From Gloeocapsopsis sp. IPPAS B-1203 (GTDB lineage: Bacteria > Cyanobacteriota > Cyanobacteriia > Cyanobacteriales > Chroococcidiopsidaceae), in NCBI RefSeq assembly GCF_002749975.1, contig NZ_PEIG01000010.1, positions 124,001 through 188,000 on the forward strand: a DNA stretch of 64,000 bases, written 5' to 3'. Positions 55,279-63,958 of the stretch are shown piece after piece. A program made the position numbers and the translations under genes. Numbering within the stretch: position 1 is the first letter of the stretch; every line of letters starts with the position of its first letter. The notes under the pieces are model-generated. The model was given only the letters and a program-made list of their open reading frames with translations, was not told the DNA's origin and searched no databases.

Positions 55279-56141
55279 TCATTTTGAAACGAATCTTGTA
55301 AACCAGCAATCAAATCATATTTTGGCTGCCAGTTGAGTTGAGCTTTTGCCTTATCTACTGCCGCAAAAAAGTGTTGTACGCGGATGGGAAAAGCTTTGCG
55401 CTTACCAAAATCGAACTTTTTAGGATCGTAATGCACAATTTGTAGTGCTTCACCTGATTTTCCAGCTGCCACAGCACATGCTCTTGCCAGCCCATCAAAA
55501 GTCACATAGCGATCGCCCGATACATTGTAAATTTCACCGATGGCTTGCGTAGAACCTAAGATTTGACACATCGCTTGTGCTAGATCGTAGACGTGACCAA
55601 ATTGAGTTATGTGTAATCCATTGCCAGGAATAGGAATTGGGCGATTGCGAACAATGCGATCAAAAAACCAACTTTCTAAGTCATTATAGTTTTGCGGACC
55701 ATAAATATAAGTTGGACGAATTGCAGTAAAAGGTAAACCTCTTTTGGCAAGAAAAGCTTCTGTCTCGTGTTTGCCCCGATGGCGGCTTTTGGGATCGACA
55801 GCATCACCTTCTTGATGTGGCATTTGGTCAGCAGGCAAATACACTCCTGCTGAACTCATATAGACGAAATGCTGCACTCGGTTTTGAAAGATTTCTGCTA
55901 AGGGTTGAGTATCGCTAAGTTCTCGCCCATTGTTATCAAAAATAGCATCAAAATTTTCTGGAAAAAGTTTTTCCTTGAGGTCATTGGGTTGAGTGCGATC
56001 GCCCGTAATTTGCGCAACTCCGGAGACTGGTGCTGGTCGATTACCACGATTAAACAACACAACTTCATGCCCTTGGGCAACAAGTAGTTGTGTGAGGTAT
56101 ACACCAATAAATCGCGTACCACCCATAATTAAAATTCGCAT
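55197..56141 (-). CDS. CSP41b-like NAD-dependent epimerase family protein
   Basis: 314 residues of the atypical SDR group: MRILIMGGTRFIGVYLTQLL at the start, VYMSSAGVYLPADQMPHQEGDAVDP, TAIRPTYIYGPQNYNDLESWFFDRIVRNRPIPIPGNG, and ITQFGHVYDLAQAMCQIL. This pattern fits the plant chloroplast stem-loop-binding protein CSP41b and its cyanobacterial relatives, linked to RNA stability and ribosomes; an ordinary sugar epimerase is the alternative but the GG-TRFIG and HVYDLA features favour CSP41b. The last 82 bases overlap pgsA tail to tail. Confidence 0.85.
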   Translation of the reverse strand: MRILIMGGTRFIGVYLTQLLVAQGHEVVLFNRGNRPAPVSGVAQITGDRTQPNDLKEKLFPENFDAIFDNNGRELSDTQPLAEIFQNRVQHFVYMSSAGVYLPADQMPHQEGDAVDPKSRHRGKHETEAFLAKRGLPFTAIRPTYIYGPQNYNDLESWFFDRIVRNRPIPIPGNGLHITQFGHVYDLAQAMCQILGSTQAIGEIYNVSGDRYVTFDGLARACAVAAGKSGEALQIVHYDPKKFDFGKRKAFPIRVQHFFAAVDKAKAQLNWQPKYDLIAGLQDSFQNDYLTSGRDPAEVDFSVDDEILSVVGSK

Positions 56142-56294
56142 TGTTATTGGTTCCTTGTGCTTCTAGGGTCATTTTCTATGAGATTATCAGGTTGCGTCAT
56201 TTGCTTGGAACTTATTTTTGAGTGAAAACGTCATGGCTTCGATTGCTCAATACAAAGCAGCACTCAAGCTCCAGTATTCTTCAATTAGTTATTA

Positions 56295-57452
56295 ATGCCT
56301 TTACAATATGCACTTGTCCATGAGTGGTTAACGCCCAAGGCTACTGGTGGTTCAGAACTCGTAGTTAAAGAAATCCTCAAACACATTGATGCGGATTTGT
56401 ATGCTTTGATTGACTTTGAATCAACTAACCCCAACAGCTATTTATTTCAACGTTCGATTGGAACGACATTTTTGCAGCACCTACCTTTTGCTCGTCATGG
56501 CGTACAGAAATATCTACCTTTGTTACCGCTAGCGATCGAACAGTTAGATTTGCGTGCTTATGATGCGATCATTTCCTCTTCCCACACTGTCGCCAAAGGA
56601 GTTTTAACTAGTCCAGAACAGATGCACATTTGCTACTGTCATACTCCGATGCGGTTTGCCTGGGAACTGACTTTTGATTATTTACGCAGTAACCGTATTG
56701 GTCAGGGATTGCCAGGAGTTTTGACACGATACCTACTCCACCAAATGCGCCAGTGGGATGCATTGAGTGCAAATCGAGTTGATTACTTTGTTGCCAACTC
56801 ACAAAATACTGCACGTCGCATTTGGCGATGCTATCGCCGCCCTGCAACCGTGATTTACCCACCGGTAGATATCGAACGGTTTCCCTTTGTCAGTGAGAAA
56901 CAAGACTTTTATGTAACGGTTTCCCGCTTAGTCAGTTACAAGCAAGTATCTTTGATTGTACGTACTTTTAACCAACTCAAAAAGCCTTTAGTCGTTATTG
57001 GTACTGGACCAGAACTCAAGCAAATTCGCAACTTAGCACAATCGAATGTTCAAGTACTAGGAGCACAGCCGAATGAAGTTGTTGAGCAGTATATGGCTGC
57101 CGCCAAAGCATTTGTTTATGCAGCTTGTGAAGATTTTGGTATAGCTCTTGTAGAAGCACAAGCTTGTGGTACTCCGGTCATTGCTTATGGAGCAGGCGGA
57201 GCGTTAGAAACTGTACGTTCGATTTGGCAATATCCAGACACAGGAACTGGTATATTTTTTTCAACCCAAACAGAAGCAGCCTTAATGGAAGCTATCGAAA
57301 AGTTTGAAGTCCATCACAAAGCATTTCAGCCTGAGTGGATTCGTACTCATGCTCATCAGTTTGCTGCTGATGTGTTTAGTGAGAAGTTTCTCGCGTTTTT
57401 GCACAACTCGTGGCAAGACCGCTTGACAAACAACCAAAGTTTTTTGGATTGA
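56295..57452 (+). CDS. GT4-family glycosyltransferase (WbaZ-like)
   Basis: 385 residues, GT-B fold: acceptor-side start ALVHEWLTPKATGGSELVVKEIL, YDAIISSSHTVAKGVLTSPEQMHICYCHTPMRFAWELTFDYLR, and a GT4 donor-binding half YVTVSRLVSYKQVSLIVRTFNQL, EDFGIALVEAQACGTPVIAYGAGGALE with the E-x7-E motif. The WHEWL and CHTPMRF features resemble mannosyl-/rhamnosyltransferases of O-antigen pathways, and gmd/fcl nearby suggest GDP-mannose or GDP-fucose as donor. Acts on lipid-linked sugar in the cytoplasm. Confidence 0.88.
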   Translation: MPLQYALVHEWLTPKATGGSELVVKEILKHIDADLYALIDFESTNPNSYLFQRSIGTTFLQHLPFARHGVQKYLPLLPLAIEQLDLRAYDAIISSSHTVAKGVLTSPEQMHICYCHTPMRFAWELTFDYLRSNRIGQGLPGVLTRYLLHQMRQWDALSANRVDYFVANSQNTARRIWRCYRRPATVIYPPVDIERFPFVSEKQDFYVTVSRLVSYKQVSLIVRTFNQLKKPLVVIGTGPELKQIRNLAQSNVQVLGAQPNEVVEQYMAAAKAFVYAACEDFGIALVEAQACGTPVIAYGAGGALETVRSIWQYPDTGTGIFFSTQTEAALMEAIEKFEVHHKAFQPEWIRTHAHQFAADVFSEKFLAFLHNSWQDRLTNNQSFLD

Positions 57453-57584
57453 AGTACTATGCTTGTTCTTGGTTTCCCGATCTCCAATTTCTATTTTAGG
57501 ATTGTCGGGATCGCATTCGAGCTATCTTGCATCATCAGGCTTTAAAATCATGACTAAATGTGGTGTGGATTGTTAAGGAGTAAA

Positions 57585-58361
57585 ATGACTGCCCATTCGC
57601 TCCTCTCAGGCAAAAGATTACGGGCTTTCGTGCAATCTGGTTTTCAGAAACGATCGCCCAGCGATAAAAGTAGAACGTTATTGCGATCGCTCTTATTCTC
57701 ATCTGCTAAAAAGCTGTTCATCACAATATCGCTTGATTTTGTCAGCCGAGAGTTTATCAAAAGACTGTTTGACGTTATCTTCTCTCTGTCGGTTCTGATT
57801 TTATTTTCTCCGGTTTATCTGCTGTTAGCATTGCTCATTGCTTATAATTCAGAAGGGCCAGTGTTTTACATCCAGGAACGAGTTGGAAAAAACTATCAGT
57901 CGTTTGGGTGTATCAAGTTCAGAACAATGGTCACGAACGCTGATGAGATGTTACTAGAACTAATGGAAGCATCGCCTCATCTACGGCAAGAATTTGCCGA
58001 CAATTTTAAGCTAAAACAGGATCCAAGAATTACAAAAATAGGTCGCTTTTTACGATTAACTAGCCTTGATGAATTTCCCCAATTTTGGAACGTTCTTAAA
58101 GGAGATATGAGTGTTGTTGGTCCTCGCCCTTTAGTAGCTCAGGAATTGTATATGTATGGTTCTCATATCGACAAGGTTTTGACAATTAAACCAGGAATTA
58201 CCGGATTGTGGCAGGTATCAGGGCGTAACGATATTCCTTACAACCGGAGAATTCAGATAGATCTTTACTACGTCAAGTTCCACAACTTTTGGCTTGACTT
58301 ATGGGTAATTGTGAAAACAATCGGAGTCGTTATTGTCCCAAAAAATAACGGTGCTTACTGA
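57585..58361 (+). CDS. Polyprenyl-phosphate sugar transferase (second copy)
   Basis: 258 residues from ATG 57585, with AAGGAG at good distance; a frame from ATG 57558 adds 9 residues and is less likely. A charged N-terminus of about 60 residues, one membrane helix (LFDVIFSLSVLILFSPVYLLLALLIAY) and the sugar transferase domain: GPVFYIQERVGKNYQSFGCIKFRTM, DPRITKIGRFLRLTSLDEFPQFWNVLKGDMSVVGPRPL, ITGLWQVSGRNDIPYNRRI. This form resembles WbaP/galactose-1-phosphate transferases. Its presence beside another member of the same family suggests two separate glycans or redundancy. Confidence 0.92.
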   Translation: MTAHSLLSGKRLRAFVQSGFQKRSPSDKSRTLLRSLLFSSAKKLFITISLDFVSREFIKRLFDVIFSLSVLILFSPVYLLLALLIAYNSEGPVFYIQERVGKNYQSFGCIKFRTMVTNADEMLLELMEASPHLRQEFADNFKLKQDPRITKIGRFLRLTSLDEFPQFWNVLKGDMSVVGPRPLVAQELYMYGSHIDKVLTIKPGITGLWQVSGRNDIPYNRRIQIDLYYVKFHNFWLDLWVIVKTIGVVIVPKNNGAY

Positions 58362-58747
58362 ACATATGTATATAGAGAACTGTGCTACAGGACTATGCTA
58401 GCTATTGCTTAGTGGTTGGTAAGCCAATTAGCCAAAAGCCTTGCCTGTTTGTTATAAGTAAGCGAGATACTTACGACAATCTTGAGGCTAATGGCTAATT
58501 GCAAGTTGTTTTAATTTCCGCGAACTTAAAAGCTGATTCGCCCATCAATCCATATCTAGATTGTGCCAAACTAAACTGACACTTTGATAGTTTCTTGGCA
58601 ACAGATGTTAGTTAGCGTAAAGTTTAATTTAACAATTATTGTAGTGTCCAGCCAACACCAAACAAGATATGGTGAACCGCTGGTGCCTATGTTAAGTTGT
58701 AGCAGTTTTACTGTACCCAATTTGAAACAGGTTATCAACCACCGAGT
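58362..58747. other. Spacer upstream of gmd with a large stem-loop
   Basis: 386 bases. AATTAGCCAAAAGCCT (58426-58441) pairs with AGGCTAATGGCTAATT (58485-58500), 14 of 16 positions, enclosing a second hairpin GTAAG-CGAGATA-CTTAC (58458-58474). No T-run follows. The rest is AT-rich and carries the gmd promoter. Confidence 0.55.
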
Positions 58748-59824
58748 ATGACGCAACGTAAACGAGCGCTAATTACAGGAATTACTGGTCAAGACGGCTC
58801 CTATTTGAGCGAGTTTTTACTAGAACAAGGCTACGAAGTTCATGGCATAATTCGGCGGACATCAACATTCAACACAGATCGGATTGACCATATCTACGAA
58901 GATCCCCACAAAGAAGGGGTGAGGTTATTGTTACACTATGGCGACCTTACCGATGGAACAACTCTACGTCGGATTTTAGAAGAAACCCAGCCGACAGAAA
59001 TTTATAACCTTGGTGCGCAATCACACGTACGCGTAAGCTTTGACTCACCAGAATATACTGTAGATTCGGTTGCGATGGGAACACTACGGCTACTTGAAGC
59101 AATTCGCGACTACCAGCGACGTACTGGTATTGAAGTCCGTTTCTATCAAGCAGGTTCGTCAGAAATGTTTGGCTTAGTACAAGAAGTTCCACAGAAAGAA
59201 ACTACACCGTTTTATCCACGTAGTCCATACGCTTGCGCCAAAGTCTACGCGCACTGGCAAACCCTCAATTATCGCGAATCTTATGACTTGTTTGCGTGTA
59301 ATGGCATCTTATTTAATCACGAATCACCACGGCGTGGAGAAACCTTTGTAACACGCAAAATTACTCGGGCAGTAGCACGGATTGTTGCAGGAAAACAAAA
59401 GAACATCTACATGGGTAATCTTGATGCTAAGCGTGACTGGGGGTACGCAAAGGACTATGTGCGTGCGATGTGGCTGATGCTACAACAACCCGAACCTGAT
59501 GACTATGTCATTGCAACTGGAGAAACACACTCTGTAAAAGAATTCCTCAAATTAGCATTTAGTTATGTCAATCTTGACTGGCAAGATTATGTCGAATTCG
59601 ACGAGCGTTATTTACGCCCAGCAGAAGTTGAATTATTGATTGGCGATCCGACAAAAGCTAAGCAAAAACTCGGCTGGCAACCGTCAGTTACGTTTGAGCA
59701 GTTGGTTGCACTCATGGTAGAAGCTGACTTAAGAGCTTTGGGTCAAGAATCACCTAATGGTAACGGTGCGCAAGTAAATGATTTGGCTACAATTCGTCAA
59801 GAGCTGGGTAGTTTACACTTTTAG
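58748..59824 (+). CDS. gmd: GDP-mannose 4,6-dehydratase
   Basis: First committed step from GDP-mannose to GDP-L-fucose (and GDP-D-rhamnose or colitose). 358 residues: [69 protein letters not shown] with the catalytic Tyr-x3-Lys, [21 protein letters not shown], and [23 protein letters not shown]-type binding residues. Followed 25 bases later by fcl, so the pair converts the donor in two steps. Confidence 0.97.
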   Translation: MTQRKRALITGITGQDGSYLSEFLLEQGYEVHGIIRRTSTFNTDRIDHIYEDPHKEGVRLLLHYGDLTDGTTLRRILEETQPTEIYNLGAQSHVRVSFDSPEYTVDSVAMGTLRLLEAIRDYQRRTGIEVRFYQAGSSEMFGLVQEVPQKETTPFYPRSPYACAKVYAHWQTLNYRESYDLFACNGILFNHESPRRGETFVTRKITRAVARIVAGKQKNIYMGNLDAKRDWGYAKDYVRAMWLMLQQPEPDDYVIATGETHSVKEFLKLAFSYVNLDWQDYVEFDERYLRPAEVELLIGDPTKAKQKLGWQPSVTFEQLVALMVEADLRALGQESPNGNGAQVNDLATIRQELGSLHF

Positions 59825-59849
59825 GCAAAACTGACAAGGAATTAAACAG

Positions 59850-60791
59850 ATGGCAGCCTTAGATTTAAACGACAAACACATTCTTGTCACTGGTGGGGCT
59901 GGATTCTTGGGTCGTCAAGTGATTGAACAGCTGTGTCTAGCAGGAGCCGAACAGCAAAAAATTACTGTACCGCGATCGCACGAGTGTGACTTACGCAGTT
60001 TAGAGAATTGCCAACGCGCAGTCGATCAGCAAGATATCGTCATCCACCTGGCGGCTCATGTTGGTGGTATTGGTTTGAATCAAGAAAAACCCGCTGAACT
60101 TTTTTATGACAATCTGATGATGGGTGCACAATTGATTCATGCTGCCTATCAAGCTGGAGTAGAAAAATTTGTTTGTGTTGGCACAATTTGTGCCTATCCT
60201 AAATTCACACCAGTGCCCTTCAAAGAAGATGACCTTTGGAATGGATATCCAGAAGAAACAAATGCTCCTTATGGTGTCGCCAAAAAAGCCCTTTTAGTAC
60301 AACTTCAAGCCTACAGGCAACAATATAATTTCAATGGTATTTATTTGCTACCAGTAAACTTATACGGTCCAGAAGACAACTTTAATCCTCAAAGTTCTCA
60401 TGTAATTCCTGCACTTATTCGTAAAGTATACGAAGCTCAACAAAAAGGTGACATGGAAATTCGAGTATGGGGTGATGGCAGTCCTACCCGTGAGTTTCTC
60501 TATTCAGAAGATGCAGCACGGGGCATAGTTATGGGAACATTATCTTATAACCAGCCTGAGCCTATTAACTTAGGTACGGGCTTTGAGATTTCCATCCGTG
60601 ACTTGATTTCTTTAATTTGTGAACTGATGGAGTTCGATGGCGAAATTGTTTACGAAACCGATAAGCCAAATGGTCAGCCACGTCGTTGTTTAGATACAGA
60701 ACGAGCGAAAAAATTTGGCTTTACTGCTCAAATTGATTTTAGGCGAGGATTAAAAAATACTATTGATTGGTATCGGCAACACGCAAACTAA
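59850..60791 (+). CDS. fcl: GDP-L-fucose synthase (GDP-4-keto-6-deoxymannose epimerase-reductase)
   Basis: 313 residues, the partner of gmd: [18 protein letters not shown], the catalytic Ser/Tyr/Lys set with [66 protein letters not shown] and [19 protein letters not shown]. Together the two enzymes supply GDP-L-fucose to the glycosyltransferases of this region. The gene has its own AAGGAATTAA ribosome site and ends in a strong terminator. Confidence 0.95.
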   Translation: MAALDLNDKHILVTGGAGFLGRQVIEQLCLAGAEQQKITVPRSHECDLRSLENCQRAVDQQDIVIHLAAHVGGIGLNQEKPAELFYDNLMMGAQLIHAAYQAGVEKFVCVGTICAYPKFTPVPFKEDDLWNGYPEETNAPYGVAKKALLVQLQAYRQQYNFNGIYLLPVNLYGPEDNFNPQSSHVIPALIRKVYEAQQKGDMEIRVWGDGSPTREFLYSEDAARGIVMGTLSYNQPEPINLGTGFEISIRDLISLICELMEFDGEIVYETDKPNGQPRRCLDTERAKKFGFTAQIDFRRGLKNTIDWYRQHAN

Positions 60792-60798
60792 AATGTGA

Positions 60799-60827
60799 GA
60801 GGGTGAGGTGGTTTCGCCCTCTTTTTT
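60799..60827 (+). terminator. Terminator of gmd-fcl
   Basis: GAGGGTGA / TCGCCCTC stem (one G-T pair) with a 7-base loop, followed by TTTTTT, eight bases after the fcl stop. Confidence 0.9.
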
Positions 60828-61213
60828 AGAATCAAGCTCTTAGCTCTAAATTCAGAACTTAATTGCGTTCATAGACGGAAATTAAGCTTATGAAAAAAGA
60901 TTTTTTCTTCGCAAAACAGTCAGCGATAGGTGCTTTGGCTGTAGTAGCATTTCTTTGAGCTGCAGAACTCTGTAAATTTATATAGTTAGAGATTTTAGGA
61001 GGAACTCACAGCTAAATGGTGAGCAAATGAACCAACATAAAACGTAGTGAAATAATCGCTCCTGACTTTAAATAAATAGTCTCACTTTAACTGCTATACC
61101 TAATTTAATTAAGTTGAATTACTAGTTCAGTAGTCGCTGAGACTAAGCCTATCATAATGACTAATGGTAGTTAACTTACTAAACACCAAAACATATACTT
61201 TACGAAGCTAATA
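60828..61213. other. Spacer after fcl
   Basis: About 390 bases. A short frame from ATG about 60890 reads MKKDFFFAKQSAIGALAVVAFL before a stop: it looks like the beginning of an exported protein whose rest is missing. Otherwise AT-rich, without repeats or RNA. Confidence 0.35.
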
Positions 61214-61780
61214 GTGATTAGTCAGCATATAAACAAAATAGAATTGCGCCGTTTACTGCTTCACAACCGGCAATCTATGAGCATCAAAGAGTGGCAGGAA
61301 AAAAGTCGTCTTATCTGCTCTCACTTACAAGCATCATCACTATTTACTCAAGCAAAGACCATTCTGACCTATTTTAGTTTTCGTCAGGAACCAGATCTAA
61401 GTGCATTATTTACAGCCAAAAAAAATTGGGGTTTCCCACGTTGTATCAATCAATCATTAAATTGGCATTTGTGGCACCCAGGGAACGATACCCGAATTGG
61501 AGATTATGGCATTCTAGAACCTCTCCCTTGTGCCCCACTAATCAAAGCTAATGAAGTAGATTTAATTTTGGTTCCTGCTGTTGCTTGTGATATTCGAGGC
61601 TATCGTTTAGGTTACGGAGGTGGTTTCTACGATCGCTTACTCAGTTCTGCCGAATGGAAGTCAAAGCTTACAATTGGCATTGTTTTTGACTTTGCTTACT
61701 TACCTCAGTTACCTGTTGAGACTTGGGATATACCTTTGCATATTGTTTGTACAGAAACTGGCTTGAAAATGATGCAATAA
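61214..61780 (+). CDS. 5-formyltetrahydrofolate cyclo-ligase
   Basis: 188 residues, from GTG 61214. It converts 5-formyl-THF to 5,10-methenyl-THF with ATP. The family marks are LRRLLLHNRQSMSIKEWQEKS, ILTYFSFRQEPD, IGDYGILEP, VDLILVPAVACDIRGYRLGYGGGFYDRLL with the phosphate-binding GYGGGFYDR, and TIGIVFDFAYLPQLPVETWDIPLHIVCTE. A single gene; note the double hairpin downstream. Confidence 0.93.
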   Translation: MISQHINKIELRRLLLHNRQSMSIKEWQEKSRLICSHLQASSLFTQAKTILTYFSFRQEPDLSALFTAKKNWGFPRCINQSLNWHLWHPGNDTRIGDYGILEPLPCAPLIKANEVDLILVPAVACDIRGYRLGYGGGFYDRLLSSAEWKSKLTIGIVFDFAYLPQLPVETWDIPLHIVCTETGLKMMQ

Positions 61781-61803
61781 AACTTCCTCAATTTGATTAC
61801 GCC

Positions 61804-61831
61804 AGCGCAGAGGACTATTGTCCCCTGCGCT
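61804..61831 (+). terminator. Hairpin 1 after the cyclo-ligase gene
   Basis: AGCGCAGAGGAC / GTCCCCTGCGCT, matching at 11 of 12 positions with a 4-base loop (TATT). It lies 24 bases after the stop. There is no T-run; the next base begins a second, larger palindrome. Confidence 0.55.
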
Positions 61832-61865
61832 CTAACTAAATACTTTCAAGAAAGTATTTAGTTAG
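61832..61865. repeat. Perfect 34-base palindrome (16-base arms, 2-base centre)
   Basis: CTAACTAAATACTTTC at 61832-61847 is the exact reverse complement of GAAAGTATTTAGTTAG at 61850-61865, with AA in the middle. It abuts hairpin 1 directly. Sixteen perfect pairs in AT-rich text is far beyond chance; possible meanings are a cruciform/recombination site, a transcription stop, or a small inverted-repeat element. Confidence 0.9.
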
Positions 61866-62197
61866 AAAAATACACTTACTATAATATGGTATTTTAAATA
61901 CAAAGTCAATGTTTTTACTAAATAAAATGCTGGATTTAATAACGATTTTATAAAATAAGTAATCCCTTAAATTAAGAGAATAAAATTAAGATTATTATGT
62001 CCTAGAAGTTGTTCATAAATCTTCTATAAGTAGAAGGGGATTTAAATCATGAAAATCATACTTTGTTTAGATAAATAAAGCATAATGCACAACAATACCA
62101 AATTAAAGGCAATACTAAAATCTAATTCTTCTTTTCTTACCTAAAGGATGGTATTTTTATTTTCATGTGTCAGTAGAGTTACAGATTTTGACAGCAG
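61866..62197. other. Spacer upstream of the sugar ABC permease
   Basis: Over 330 AT-rich bases before the permease gene, without a recognisable gene. No binding-protein or second permease gene is encoded between the cyclo-ligase and this permease, so its partners are elsewhere. Confidence 0.4.
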
Positions 62198-63061
62198 ATG
62201 AGTAAAGTTAAAACCCAAGGACGAGTTAAGAATCAACACATATGGGCGGGAAAGTATATGTTGATGTATGGGTTATTAGGGGCGATCGCGCTCATCATGC
62301 TATTTCCCTTACTTTGGCTAATTAGCACTGCCTTCAAGTCATCAAGCGAAAACATATTTCAATTTCCGCCACAGCTGTTACCTAGTCAGCCTACAGTAGA
62401 AAATTTTGTACAGGTTTGGCAGACGAATCCATTTGGACAATATTTATTTAACAGTACGTTAGTTGCTATCTTGACAGTCACACTTAATTTACTTTTTTGT
62501 GCACTAGCAGCATATCCGTTGGCAAGACTAGAGTTTCGAGGCAGAGACTCAATGTTTACCGCGATTGTCGCGACGATTATGATTCCTTTTCAAATTGTCA
62601 TGATTCCCTTGTATATTCTCACTGTTCAGTTAGGCATGAGAAACAGCTATTTAGGAATCATTTTTCCTGCACTTGCTTCAGCATTTGGCATCTTTCTACT
62701 ACGACAGGCTTTTCAGGGCGTTCCCAAAGAGATGGAAGAGGCAGCACGCATTGATGGCTGTTCAGAATTAGGTTTATGGTGGTTTGTGATGCTTCCTGCG
62801 ATTCGCCCTGCATTAGTCACTTTAGCGATTTTTGTTTTTATTGGCTCTTGGAGTGATTTCTTGTGGCCTTTAATCGTTATTGATCGACCAGAACTCTACA
62901 CTCTACCTTTAGGAGTCGCAACGCTAGCAGGGACGTTTTCTCTCGATTGGCGCTTAATTGCTGCAGGTTCTGTAATCTCGATTGCTCCTGTGTTAATAGT
63001 ATTTTTACTACTACAGCGCTACATTGTGCCAACCGAAACCGGAAGTGGAGTTAAAGGCTAG
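62198..63061 (+). CDS. Carbohydrate ABC transporter permease (MalG/UgpE type)
   Basis: 287 residues with six membrane helices: the N-terminal LLGAIALIMLFPLLWLISTAFKSSSENIFQFPP is the family opening, and the coupling loop EEAARIDGCSELGLWWFVMLPAIRPAL is the EAA motif that docks on the ATPase. MalG-like permeases work with a MalF-like partner, a MalK-like ATPase and a binding protein; none is in the window, as often happens with this gene in cyanobacteria, where it may act with a distant set. A different transporter family from the Rbs importer at 20-24 kb. Confidence 0.93.
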   Translation: MSKVKTQGRVKNQHIWAGKYMLMYGLLGAIALIMLFPLLWLISTAFKSSSENIFQFPPQLLPSQPTVENFVQVWQTNPFGQYLFNSTLVAILTVTLNLLFCALAAYPLARLEFRGRDSMFTAIVATIMIPFQIVMIPLYILTVQLGMRNSYLGIIFPALASAFGIFLLRQAFQGVPKEMEEAARIDGCSELGLWWFVMLPAIRPALVTLAIFVFIGSWSDFLWPLIVIDRPELYTLPLGVATLAGTFSLDWRLIAAGSVISIAPVLIVFLLLQRYIVPTETGSGVKG

Positions 63062-63064
63062 AAA

Positions 63065-63958
63065 TTAACGCGGACGAATAACTTGAGGAGCTGCGATCGC
63101 CATTGCATCAAAAGTACCATTCTGATTATATGCTCCTGACCATACTGCAACCAACGAGTCACATAACTGTAGCATTTCAGCTTCACTGTGCATACCCCAT
63201 ACGGCAAGTGGTTTGCGAGTAGAATGAGACAATGCTAGTCGCCAGTTAATAGGAATACTAGGGGCAGCGTTATAGGCACCTGATAAAGCACCAGTGATTG
63301 AGCTGACATGCGGTTGACATGCTGCTCGCTTTACAGAAAGCTGAAAGTCTTCTAGGCTACTTAAGAAACAGTAAAACGCCAAAGCAACCGCACTACTGGG
63401 TTGTCCTAACACTGAGACAGCTTTTGCTAGGCTAGCTTGATGTTCTAATAAACTTTTTACCTGCATCAACTGTTGAGTTAGTGATGATTGAGGCGCTTCT
63501 ATAAAATAAACGACTGATGAAATTAAGCTAGCTACCTGGAGTTTTTCTTTCAAAGACAATGCGATCGCATATCCAACAGCTAAAACTCCAGCAACTATTT
63601 CTGGATCGTCCTGCCATGATACAAACTGCCGCAAATTGTGTTTCAACTGAGTTTCGTTGTCGTGATAGAAAAGTGCGATCGGTAATGCCGCAATAATAGC
63701 TTTAACTGGATTAATAGGTATACTTTGGCTTGAGAAGTAGGAATGACTTGCACCCACATCCACGATCTCTTTTTGAATCAAACTTTGCGCTACTGCAGTT
63801 CCTAGACGTTCCCATAAAAAATCTTCTGCAGTAGAGCTTGAGACATCTGAATTTATTTCGGTGTTGACGAGGGAAAATCGACTCACATGTGTTAGCATGC
63901 CTCCAACCGCCGCGCCTAATAAAGTGCCGCAGAATCGACTACAGAGTGAGTAACGCAT
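63065..63958 (-). CDS. ADP-ribosylglycohydrolase-like protein (degenerate catalytic motifs)
   Basis: 297 residues. The N-terminus SRFCGTLLGAAVGGMLT and the C-terminal ITGALSGAYNAAPSIPINWRL are landmarks of the ADP-ribosylglycohydrolase/DraG fold, with a helical body between. The usual DraG metal-binding acidic motifs (such as the N-terminal GDALG and the TDDT region) are not visible, so the protein may bind but not cleave ADP-ribose, or act otherwise. Cyanobacterial proteins of this sort are common and uncharacterised. Convergent with the ABC permease, 3 bases apart. Confidence 0.7.
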   Translation of the reverse strand: MRYSLCSRFCGTLLGAAVGGMLTHVSRFSLVNTEINSDVSSSTAEDFLWERLGTAVAQSLIQKEIVDVGASHSYFSSQSIPINPVKAIIAALPIALFYHDNETQLKHNLRQFVSWQDDPEIVAGVLAVGYAIALSLKEKLQVASLISSVVYFIEAPQSSLTQQLMQVKSLLEHQASLAKAVSVLGQPSSAVALAFYCFLSSLEDFQLSVKRAACQPHVSSITGALSGAYNAAPSIPINWRLALSHSTRKPLAVWGMHSEAEMLQLCDSLVAVWSGAYNQNGTFDAMAIAAPQVIRPR

